Assembly (NCBI GenBank): GCA_013138655.1
Contig: WTCI01000218.1
Location: forward strand, 1-5,322
Source of the DNA: Desulfuromonadaceae bacterium
GTDB taxonomy: Bacteria > Desulfobacterota > Desulfuromonadia > Desulfuromonadales > Geopsychrobacteraceae
DNA: 5,322 nt
Reading direction: 5' to 3'
Shown here: piece by piece, positions 1 to 5,322 of the stretch
How positions within the stretch are numbered: the first letter of the stretch is position 1
Layout: each line of letters opens with the position of its first letter
Position numbers and translations under genes: made by a program
Notes under the pieces: model-generated
What the model saw: the letters and a program-made list of their open reading frames with translations, nothing else
Told to the model about the DNA's origin: nothing
Databases searched by the model: none

Positions 1-197
1 TCGTGATGGCCTATATTATCGGCCTCCGGGTGGTCGCCGAAGGAGTCGAAAAAAAAGCTGAGGTCGATTTTTTGCGCGACAAGAGGTGCGATGAAGTGCA
101 GGGATTTTATTTCAGCCGTCCGTTGACCAGTATGCAACTGAAAGAAAAAATCGCCAAATCTCTTCCTTTCGGTCCGTTCTGCTTTTTCAACGCCTGA
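1..197 (+). CDS. EAL-domain protein (cyclic-di-GMP phosphodiesterase type), C-terminal fragment
   Basis: Only the last 65 codons are present; the reading frame is open to the left edge and stops with TGA at 195-197. The visible part matches the end of an EAL domain. The VVAEGVE motif carries the Glu that in active enzymes serves in catalysis. CDEVQGFYFSRPL follows, with its Gln exactly 20 residues after that Glu, the spacing known from the phosphodiesterase RocR. EAL domains hydrolyse cyclic di-GMP to linear pGpG in the cytoplasm. Both late motifs are intact, so this end shows no sign of degeneration, but the EAL signature, the metal ligands and any GGDEF, PAS or receiver domains lie outside the window. 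Activity and domain architecture therefore cannot be judged. About 20 residues follow the SRPL motif, a usual short tail. The GTG and ATG at 3-8 are internal codons, not a start. The gene converges on the minus-strand kinase-like gene. Confidence 0.9.
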   Translation, partial: VMAYIIGLRVVAEGVEKKAEVDFLRDKRCDEVQGFYFSRPLTSMQLKEKIAKSLPFGPFCFFNA

Positions 198-235
198 ATC
201 GCTGTTTTTTGACCAATTTTCCCTCATTTTGATCC

Positions 236-265
236 AAAAAAAACGGCCGTTTCGAGAACGGCCGT
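236..265 (-). terminator. Intrinsic terminator of the cytidylate-kinase-like gene
   Basis: Positions 243-251 and 257-265 are perfect reverse complements (ACGGCCGTT and AACGGCCGT), giving a 9-bp GC-rich stem around a 5-nt loop. Eight A's at 236-243 overlap the left foot, so on the minus strand the hairpin runs straight into a U-tract. It lies 27 bp past the stop of the minus-strand gene at 293. On the + strand the hairpin is followed by AGACTCATC with no T-run, so it is a poor terminator for the EAL gene. Confidence 0.88.
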
Positions 266-292
266 AGACTCATCACAGGGTTATGTAAAAAA

Positions 293-988
293 TCAACGAC
301 AGAATTTCAACATATAGTCCTCGACCAACTCGGCAATACCTGCAACATCCAAGCGACTGTTATTGATCATAAGGTGATAGAGAAACGGAACATCAAGCGC
401 ACAGTCGGCAAACCGTTTAATGAAATCATCCCGTTGCTGCTGGTGCAGGGAAATAAACTTCTCGGCGTCAGCCTGATTCAGACCATGGCTGTTCATGATC
501 TTCTGCACTCTGAATTCGTATGGGGCCACCAGCCGCAAATGAATGCAGTTGGAAAGTTCCTGCGAAACCAGAACAGCCCCGCGCCCGACCAGAATACAGT
601 TCCCCCGTTTGGCAAAACCGATGATCACGTCACGCAGGTGCGAAAAAATCTTGGTCTCTTCGGCAAGATTCTTATCCAGAAACATGGAAAAGATCGCCTT
701 TAAAGAAGATGGCGTGTCCTGTGATTTTTCAATCTGTTCAACTGTGTATCCGGACAGGTTAGCAACCTCATCCAATATTTCCTTGCCAATGACCGCCCAG
801 GGATCCCCTGCCGTGCGGGCATTAAGTCGCTTGGCCAGTGCCTCTGCTACAGGATAAGCCTGACAGCCGAATTCACGGGAAATGGTGATGCAGGGGCCCG
901 GCTTTTGCTGATCGGCCACCTGCTGAATTTTATGCCACGCGAAAAGTTTTGCTTCCTGTTGCGGACTCCAGAAATCTTTATTTGTCAT
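293..988 (-). CDS. Cytidylate-kinase-like family protein (231 aa)
   Basis: The protein resembles the stand-alone cytidylate-kinase-like family (Cytidylate_kin2 type), relatives of CMP kinase with a P-loop NTPase fold. Family marks are CITISREFG at residues 33-41, then a helix (VAEALAKRL, 47-55). The central part contains WAVIGKEILDEVA (64-76), the buried strand and turn CILVGRGAVL (131-140), HLRLVAPYEFRVQKI (150-164), the basic QQRDDFIKRF stretch (184-193) and LYHLMINNSRL (203-213). The nucleotide loop, GCQAYPVAEA (41-50), lacks the Gly-rich GxxxxGK[ST] pattern, so CMP kinase activity should not be assumed. The family is poorly characterised and its substrate is unknown. The ATG at 988 is chosen because AAAGGGAG lies just upstream and the family motif begins about 30 residues in. 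A longer reading from a TTG at 1087 adds 33 residues that look like non-coding promoter sequence. There are no signal peptide or membrane segments, so it is probably cytoplasmic. It is transcribed alone, diverging from the RNase gene. Confidence 0.87.
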   Translation of the reverse strand: MTNKDFWSPQQEAKLFAWHKIQQVADQQKPGPCITISREFGCQAYPVAEALAKRLNARTAGDPWAVIGKEILDEVANLSGYTVEQIEKSQDTPSSLKAIFSMFLDKNLAEETKIFSHLRDVIIGFAKRGNCILVGRGAVLVSQELSNCIHLRLVAPYEFRVQKIMNSHGLNQADAEKFISLHQQQRDDFIKRFADCALDVPFLYHLMINNSRLDVAGIAELVEDYMLKFCR

Positions 989-1000
989 ATTGCTCCCTTT
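989..1000 (-). promoter_or_regulatory. Ribosome binding site that sets the kinase-like start
   Basis: Read on the minus strand this is AAAGGGAGCAAT directly before ATG (988-986). The GGGAG core ends 4 nt before the start codon. No comparable purine-rich site precedes the alternative TTG at 1087, which favours the 231-residue reading. Confidence 0.75.
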
Positions 1001-1043
1001 CTGCCCGGATCTGTGGATGTGGACGCAAAAAGCATCTTTGGTA

Positions 1044-1052
1044 ATTGTAACA
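1044..1052 (-). promoter_or_regulatory. Candidate extended -10 promoter of the kinase-like gene
   Basis: On the minus strand this reads TGTTACAAT: a TG dinucleotide, one spacer base and TACAAT, which matches the TATAAT consensus at 5 of 6 positions. That is the extended -10 pattern, which can work without a good -35 box. The hexamer 17 bp upstream (CCTGAA) is indeed poor. A start of transcription near 1037 would give a leader of about 49 nt. This is pattern matching only. Confidence 0.4.
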
Positions 1053-1081
1053 GATGGTGAATTTTTTTCAGGTCGGCCAAT

Positions 1082-1098
1082 TGTCAAGAAACTGTCAA
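1082..1098. repeat. Tandem TTGACA direct repeat between the divergent genes
   Basis: TGTCAA occurs at 1082-1087 and again at 1093-1098 on the + strand (TTGACA twice on the minus strand), 11 bp apart, or about one helical turn. The copies sit roughly 45 to 61 bp upstream of the start predicted for the kinase-like gene, and about 60 to 76 bp upstream of the start predicted for the RNase gene. This suits an activator or shared operator site. Either copy could instead be a -35 box, but neither has a good -10 at 16-18 bp. Confidence 0.4.
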
Positions 1099-1121
1099 AA
1101 ATCAGCTGCCCGTTTAATTCG

Positions 1122-1151
1122 ATGTCACAGACAAGCTTTATCTGCTATGAT
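1122..1151 (+). promoter_or_regulatory. Candidate sigma-70-type promoter of the RNase E/G gene
   Basis: ATGTCA at 1122-1127 matches TTGACA at 4 of 6 positions. TATGAT at 1146-1151 matches TATAAT at 5 of 6. The spacer is 18 bp. Transcription would start near 1158, leaving a leader of about 217 nt. A weaker alternative is TTTAAT at 1113-1118, with CTGTCA at 1092-1097 and a short 15-bp spacer. No better pair was seen nearer the start codon. Confidence 0.4.
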
Positions 1152-1157
1152 TAGCGG

Positions 1158-1374
1158 CTATCGATGAGTTTTCCCGAATTTCCGCCGCTTTCGGCGTTGA
1201 GATCGGCAAAGCATAGACAGACAAGTTTGATACGGTCGCTCCCGGGGGATTTGGCCGTATCCTCAATCAAAAACCGGATGGCCCTTCAGCAGACCCCGCA
1301 GCTAGCGGTGAGGTCTACACTGTCGGAATCCGGCATGCCCGCCGTGACTGGCGGCCAGAAAGGTTTACAAAAAA
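1158..1374 (+). promoter_or_regulatory. Long structured leader of the RNase E/G gene
   Basis: This stretch has no convincing gene. Read as RNA it contains four local hairpins. The first pairs 1183-1187 with 1192-1196 (5 bp, CTTT loop). The second pairs 1229-1237 with 1253-1261 (9 bp including one G-U, 15-nt loop). The third is composite: 1274-1279 with 1328-1333, 1287-1289 with 1320-1322, 1291-1295 with 1312-1316 and 1296-1299 with 1305-1308, closing on an AGCTA loop. The fourth pairs 1339-1343 with 1350-1354 (6-nt loop). It ends 4 nt before the likely ribosome binding site. No U-tract follows any of them, so attenuation by an intrinsic terminator is unlikely. The E. coli rne leader is long, structured and used for autoregulation, and a similar role is inferred here. 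No known riboswitch consensus was recognised. Confidence 0.45.
1359..1363 (+). promoter_or_regulatory. Ribosome binding site of the RNase E/G gene
   Basis: AAAGG lies 11 nt upstream of the ATG at 1375, separated by TTTACAAAAAAA. The spacing is on the long side and the site is only moderate. It lies 4 nt downstream of the last leader hairpin (1339-1354), so folding of that hairpin could affect ribosome access. Confidence 0.5.
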
Positions 1375-3585
1375 ATGAGTAAGAAGATGTTGATCAACGC
1401 CTCCCACCCGGAGGAAAATCGGGTGGCGATCGTTGTTGACGGGTTATTAAGCGAACTCGATATCGAGATCGCCGGGCAGGAACAGACCAAGGGAAACATT
1501 TATGAAGCGGTCGTGATTCGGGTCGAAACCGGGCTGCAAGCCGCTTTTGTTGATTACGGCGCCGAGAAGCTCGGCTTCCTGCAGATTAGCGAAATCCACC
1601 CCAATCTTTATCCCCCCAAAGATGAAAATAAAGGCCGACCGCGAATCAATGACATCCTGCATCGCGGCCAGGAAATCCTCATACAAATCGTCAAAGAGGA
1701 AAGAGGCAGCAAGGGGGCTGCTCTGACCACCCTGCTGTCGATCCCCGGACGTTACATGGTGCTGATGCCTGACAGCACGACCAAAGGCGTCTCACGCAAA
1801 ATCAGTGCTGATGCCGACCGGAAAAAACTGAAAAAAACCATGGCCGAACTCGATCTTCCGGAACAGATGGGTTATATCGTCCGCACCGCAGGGATCGGCA
1901 AGGAAAAAGAGGAGCTCAAACGCGATTTCGATTACCTGGTGCGCCTGTTCGAGGGGATCGTCTCCCGCAAAGACCAGATCAAGGCTCCGGCACAGCTCTA
2001 TCAGGAATCAAACCTGGCGATCCGCTCAATCCGTGACTACTTCAACACGGACATGGACGAAGTGCTGATCGATGATACAAAAATCTACCAGGATGCCAAA
2101 GACTTTTTTGCCCTGGTGATGCCGGAACATGTCAACCTGGTCAAACAGCATCGCGAACGCCGTCCGATCTTCTCACGCTACCAGATTGAAGAGCAGATTG
2201 ACGCCTTGTCCAAGAATCAAATAGCGCTTCCATCCGGCGGATCGATCGTCATCGATCAAACCGAAGCGCTGGTCGCCATTGATGTCAACTCAGGAAAGAT
2301 GTCGAGTGAAAGCGGCATTGAAGCGACTGCGGCCAAAACCAACCTTGAAGCGGCAGCAGAAATCGGTCGGCAGTTGCGACTCAGAGATCTTGGCGGCCTG
2401 ATCGTGATCGACTTTATCGACATGCGGGACCGAAAACACATCCGTGAAGTTGAACAAGAATTGCGCAAAGCTCTCAAGGATGACAAAGCCAAGGTGTCTG
2501 TCGGCCGCATTAGCCAATTCGGCCTGATGGAAATGAGCCGTCAACGTCTCAAACCGACTTTGAGTGTCGGTGCCTACCTTGAATGTCCTCACTGCCGGGG
2601 CAAAGGGCGGATTAAAAGTGCCGAGGCACAGGCCATTGCTTTCCTGCGTCAGGCTCATGCAGCGGCCTCGAAAGGGCATATCGGCCATATTGAAGCCAGT
2701 GTTCCCCTGAATGTTGCCAACTATCTGCTGAACCAGAAACGCTCAGCCCTGAGTGAACTGGAGCAGCAACTGAATTTACAGGTGACGGTTATCGGGCACA
2801 GTGATTTTACTCCCGACCAGCTTGAACTGGAAACACACAAACGGGAGAAACCAACCGACAACAATCGGGAGATCCTCCCCGTTTCCCATGCCAACCAGAT
2901 TGGGAGCGCCCTGGCCGCACAACAGGAAGCAGACAATCTGCAGACGGATGAACAGGAGAAAAAAGAGGAGGTCGGCTCCGATCAGGTCAAGGGAGAAGAG
3001 GGTCCGGAAAAGAAAACCCCGAAAAAACGCCGCAGACGGCGGCGGAAAACCCCAAGCACCAGCAGAGATAAGGCTGAAAATATTCAGGGCGACGCACAAG
3101 ATAACGCCGAAGCGACCCCGACCTCTGCAGCAGAAACCGAAGAGCTGCCGACAATCACAGAAAAAACAGTCACAGTGACAGAACTTCCGACTGAAGAAAC
3201 GCCGAAGCCACGCCGACCGCGCCGCAGTAAAAGCAAAAAACCGGTTGAAGATTCAGTGGCGTCAACGGATAGCGATACCCCTGAAGACACCCGGGCCGAA
3301 ATGGCGGAGACAGAGCAGCCAGCAGCAATCGAAGAGAAACCGAAACGGCGAACCCGACGGACAACGAAGAAAACCGCGGAAGATACTCCGGCTGCAGAAC
3401 CGGCAACGGAAACACCGACAGCCGAGGAAAAACCGAAACGTCGCCCCCGGCGGACAACGAAGAAAACCGCGGAAGATATTCCGGCTGCAGAACCGGCAGC
3501 GGAAACACCGACAACCGAGGAAAAACCGAAACGTCGCCCCCGGCGGACAACGAAAAAAACCGAACCCACACCTGATCCACAGTGA
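1375..3585 (+). CDS. rng: Ribonuclease E/G family endoribonuclease with Arg-rich repeat tail (736 aa)
   Basis: This is a single-strand-specific endoribonuclease of the RNase E/G family, acting in mRNA decay and rRNA/tRNA maturation. The start MSKKMLINASHPEENRVAIV matches the family N-terminus. An S1 RNA-binding domain spans about 38-120. The likely 5'-monophosphate sensor residues are R170/T171. The DNase-I-like catalytic core holds D303 and N305 (AIDVNSGK) and D346 (IVIDFIDM), at the same numbers as in E. coli RNase E. The Zn-link CPHC uses C404 and C407, also identically numbered, and the small domain that aids oligomerisation runs to about 490. All key residues are present. The tail (about 500-736) is low-complexity, alternating acidic and Arg/Lys-rich blocks including six consecutive Arg at 552-557. 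It ends in 31-residue repeats and probably binds RNA or partner proteins. At 736 aa it is longer than E. coli RNase G (about 490) and shorter than RNase E (1061), so rng versus rne is a naming choice. A long leader precedes the gene, and it converges on the dynamin-like gene. Confidence 0.97.
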   Translation: MSKKMLINASHPEENRVAIVVDGLLSELDIEIAGQEQTKGNIYEAVVIRVETGLQAAFVDYGAEKLGFLQISEIHPNLYPPKDENKGRPRINDILHRGQEILIQIVKEERGSKGAALTTLLSIPGRYMVLMPDSTTKGVSRKISADADRKKLKKTMAELDLPEQMGYIVRTAGIGKEKEELKRDFDYLVRLFEGIVSRKDQIKAPAQLYQESNLAIRSIRDYFNTDMDEVLIDDTKIYQDAKDFFALVMPEHVNLVKQHRERRPIFSRYQIEEQIDALSKNQIALPSGGSIVIDQTEALVAIDVNSGKMSSESGIEATAAKTNLEAAAEIGRQLRLRDLGGLIVIDFIDMRDRKHIREVEQELRKALKDDKAKVSVGRISQFGLMEMSRQRLKPTLSVGAYLECPHCRGKGRIKSAEAQAIAFLRQAHAAASKGHIGHIEASVPLNVANYLLNQKRSALSELEQQLNLQVTVIGHSDFTPDQLELETHKREKPTDNNREILPVSHANQIGSALAAQQEADNLQTDEQEKKEEVGSDQVKGEEGPEKKTPKKRRRRRRKTPSTSRDKAENIQGDAQDNAEATPTSAAETEELPTITEKTVTVTELPTEETPKPRRPRRSKSKKPVEDSVASTDSDTPEDTRAEMAETEQPAAIEEKPKRRTRRTTKKTAEDTPAAEPATETPTAEEKPKRRPRRTTKKTAEDIPAAEPAAETPTTEEKPKRRPRRTTKKTEPTPDPQ
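3331..3561 (+). repeat. 93-bp in-frame tandem repeat in the RNase tail
   Basis: There are two full units, 3331-3423 and 3424-3516, and a partial third, 3517-3561. Each full unit encodes 31 residues (653-683 and 684-714): EEKPKRR-x-RRTTKKT followed by an acidic Ala/Pro/Glu/Thr spacer. The first two units differ at 9 of 93 bases by my count. Unit 2 and the partial unit differ at 1 of 45. The near identity of the last copies points to recent duplication. The related motif KPRRPRRSKSKK at residues 611-622 and the KKRRRRRRK block at 550-558 look like older, diverged members. The repeats also create long open frames on the opposite strand, which are not genes. Confidence 0.93.
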
Positions 3586-3604
3586 GAGCAGGACAGTTCC
3601 CAAT

Positions 3605-3646
3605 AAAAAACCGGCCCGGTCGGATCACCATGATTCGACCGGGCTG
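3605..3646 (-). terminator. Intrinsic terminator of the dynamin-like gene
   Basis: Positions 3612-3627 pair with 3631-3646 (16 bp including two G-U pairs, CCA loop), with an unbroken GC-rich core, GCCCGGTCG / CGACCGGGC. Six A's at 3605-3610 form the U-tract when read on the minus strand, 14 bp past the stop codon of the dynamin-like gene. On the + strand no T-run follows, so the same hairpin is not a canonical terminator for the RNase gene, though it could protect that transcript's 3' end. Confidence 0.88.
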
Positions 3647-3660
3647 ACTTGGTCAGGGGT

Positions 3661-5322
3661 TTACCCTTGCAATTCCTGACTGATTGCCTCTAACTCACCC
3701 AGTGTTTGCTTCAGCCGGATCTCTCGGCCCGCAGTCTCCCGCGAATGGGATTCACTCCGTTCCAGCGCCACCTCCATGGCAGTTCGCGTCGCCTCAATGG
3801 TTTTTTCCAGCTGTTCCTGCAACTTGGAACCGAACTGTCGAAAACTTTCATCGAGGCTTCGCCGTACCGTCCAGTTGATCTGCTCAACATTCTGATTTAT
3901 CAGCTTACGACACTCTTCACGCAACCGTTCGACAGTTTTGCGTCGACGATATTTCTGGGTAAAAATTTTCCGTGAAAGCCGTTGGCCCAGAGGATCCATA
4001 TCTGAAACAAAAAGATCACTACTCCAGGAGGGAGCAGTAAAGCTGGTGTAGGATGAGTCGGCGGCGGGAGCATGATAGGGAATCTCAAACAATTCTGCGG
4101 CAGTTTTCCGCACCTGCTCAATCAAAGCGTTGCTCCGTTTTTGATTGAGAATCAACAGATCGGTTGCCACATGACGAACGACATCTGAAAGAGTCCGCAT
4201 CGCCGGAGTGAAAAACGGGGCAATCTCCTCAGCCAGAATCCGGCGCACCAGGCGTTCCATCTCTTCCGGATCCCGAATTGAGCTCAGGGAATTTTCGACC
4301 TGCACGGTTATCTGCTCTTTTGCCCTGTTTCGAAGCTTTTCAATTTCTTCACTCAACCGGGCAATCGCCCGCTTTAAATCTCCGGCCAGCACATCTTGAA
4401 CCGCCTGCCTCTCCCGTTCCACTACCGGCAACGACTGACGGAACTGTGCTATACGCTCTTCCAGCTGAGCTATCGGCAGTTTCAGCGCACTCAAGGATAG
4501 CTGCAACTGCATGATCGCCTCATTTACCAGATCGCCACAACGCCGCCGCAAAGCCAAATGCAAGGTCTGCTGTTTTTCGCGAGCAAAAAAATCAACCAGA
4601 TTTTCTTCCACTTGAAGCATGCCGCTGTCCCGCCAACCGGAAGCATCCCCGGCCAGCCTCGCCTTCAATCCGGTTCGTGCTGAAATCGGCAACACCTGCG
4701 GGACTCCTTCGCACAACGGAGCCAATTGCTTGGCCAGAAACTTCAGTGAAGCCAGTTGGTCATCGTCACTTAAAAAATCAACCTTGTTAAGCAGAAAGAA
4801 GGTCCGCGGCAATCGCTGTTTGATCTGTTCCAGGTAACGCAGCTCCATCTCGGTGATGGGTGGGTCGGGGGAAACCAGAAACAGCGCCGCATCGCATTGC
4901 GGAAGAATCTGGTGAGCTACCTCAGTGTTGTGCTTCAGGGTTGAGCCGATCCCCGGAGTATCAATTAATACCACGTTCTGCTTCAACAACTCAGCAGGAT
5001 GGCCGATTTCTACCCGTTCAACTTGACGTTGATTATGTGGATTCCCCGATTCAGTGACATAATCACGTAAAAATTCACCGAGGGATCGCCCTTCCGTAGC
5101 AGTGAAAGAAATCGGTTCCAAACCGGAAAAGAAATGTACCTGCCCGGTGATCTGGTTGTCATGATGGATAAAAGTCGGAATCGCCGTCACCGGCAGAATA
5201 TCGGTCGGCAACAGATCATCGCCAAGCAGTGCATTCAGTAAAGTACTTTTACCCCGCTTGAACTGACCCAGCACAGCCAGGTGAAAACGTCCTTCCGCCA
5301 GACGCTGCTGCAAATAGCTTAG
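3661..5322 (-). CDS. Dynamin-family GTPase, N-terminus cut by window edge
   Basis: At least 553 residues are visible, and the frame stays open to the window edge. TTG at 5313 is probably an internal Leu (residue 4), since family members usually have a few dozen residues before this point. The GTPase domain is complete from the P-loop on. Numbered from that TTG codon, G1 is GQFKRGKST (16-24), G2 is the Thr of PVTAIPT (43), G3 is DTPG (118-121), G4 is NKVD (176-179) and G5 is SAR (211-213). The rest is mainly predicted helix rich in Glu, Arg and Gln, with coiled-coil character at about 275-345 and 455-550. A Ser/Thr/Pro-rich linker lies at about 412-435. No hydrophobic stretch long enough for a membrane span is visible, so any membrane contact would be peripheral. 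Dynamin-like GTPases couple GTP hydrolysis to self-assembly and often membrane remodelling; the role here is unknown. It stops with TAA at 3661-3663, convergent with the RNase gene and 75 bp from its stop. Confidence 0.92.
   Translation of the reverse strand, partial: LSYLQQRLAEGRFHLAVLGQFKRGKSTLLNALLGDDLLPTDILPVTAIPTFIHHDNQITGQVHFFSGLEPISFTATEGRSLGEFLRDYVTESGNPHNQRQVERVEIGHPAELLKQNVVLIDTPGIGSTLKHNTEVAHQILPQCDAALFLVSPDPPITEMELRYLEQIKQRLPRTFFLLNKVDFLSDDDQLASLKFLAKQLAPLCEGVPQVLPISARTGLKARLAGDASGWRDSGMLQVEENLVDFFAREKQQTLHLALRRRCGDLVNEAIMQLQLSLSALKLPIAQLEERIAQFRQSLPVVERERQAVQDVLAGDLKRAIARLSEEIEKLRNRAKEQITVQVENSLSSIRDPEEMERLVRRILAEEIAPFFTPAMRTLSDVVRHVATDLLILNQKRSNALIEQVRKTAAELFEIPYHAPAADSSYTSFTAPSWSSDLFVSDMDPLGQRLSRKIFTQKYRRRKTVERLREECRKLINQNVEQINWTVRRSLDESFRQFGSKLQEQLEKTIEATRTAMEVALERSESHSRETAGREIRLKQTLGELEAISQELQG

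Noticed and set aside
374..857. Two + strand open frames opposite the kinase-like gene
   Set aside because: The minus-strand frame carries recognisable family motifs, a good ribosome binding site and a terminator; the + strand frames have none of these.
989..1087. N-terminal extension of the kinase-like protein from TTG at 1087
   Set aside because: It would use a rare start without a ribosome binding site and would run through the predicted promoter. The ATG at 988 has a good site.
1158..1374. Riboswitch, in particular a cyclic-di-GMP (GEMM) type, in the RNase leader
   Set aside because: GGCAAAGC at about 1205-1212 is faintly reminiscent, but the conserved core and paired arrangement are absent, and a ligand-controlled terminator is not seen.
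1164..1382. A 72-codon + strand open frame covering most of the RNase leader and overlapping its start by 8 nt
   Set aside because: It has no ribosome binding site before the ATG at 1164, resembles no protein I know, and its sequence is better explained by the hairpins of the leader. A leader peptide is not excluded but is unsupported.
3331..3561. CRISPR-like array
   Set aside because: The repeats are directly adjacent, in frame and coding, with no unique spacers.
3084..3631. Several long minus-strand open frames opposite the RNase tail, with repeated VRRGRRFGFSS-like segments
   Set aside because: They are mirror images of the repetitive, biased tail coding sequence and lack start signals. 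The + strand frame is the real gene.

Overview
The window reads as an ordinary chromosomal segment of a Gram-negative bacterium of moderate GC. The protein set suggests a deltaproteobacterium of the Desulfuromonas/Geobacter/Pelobacter type: an E. coli-colinear RNase E/G with a basic tail, a stand-alone cytidylate-kinase-like protein, a dynamin-family GTPase and an EAL-domain protein. That placement is inferred from family resemblance and gene style only; no marker gene is present.

Layout from left to right. (1) Positions 1-197, + strand: the last 65 codons of an EAL-domain (cyclic-di-GMP phosphodiesterase type) protein that starts outside the window. (2) Positions 236-265: a hairpin with an A-run on its left, i.e. 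an intrinsic terminator for the convergent minus-strand gene. (3) Positions 293-988, - strand: a 231-residue cytidylate-kinase-like protein. (4) Positions 989-1374: a divergent intergenic region of 386 bp. It holds a candidate promoter on each strand, a tandem TTGACA-type direct repeat between them, and a leader of about 215 nt with four predicted hairpins ahead of the RNase gene. (5) Positions 1375-3585, + strand: a 736-residue ribonuclease E/G. Its catalytic half aligns residue for residue with E. coli RNase E at D303, D346, C404 and C407. Its disordered tail ends in a 93-bp tandem repeat coding for Arg/Lys-rich motifs. (6) Positions 3605-3646: a 16-bp hairpin that terminates the next minus-strand gene. 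(7) Positions 3661-5322, - strand: a dynamin-family GTPase cut at its N-terminus by the window edge.

The genes alternate in direction (+, -, +, -), so each is probably its own transcription unit and they do not form one pathway. The best leads are regulatory and architectural: the long, foldable leader of the RNase E/G gene, which could serve self-regulation as the E. coli rne leader does, and the recently duplicated Arg-rich tail of the same protein. I found no CRISPR array, tRNA, rRNA, insertion sequence or defence island, and nothing that clearly amounts to a new system.
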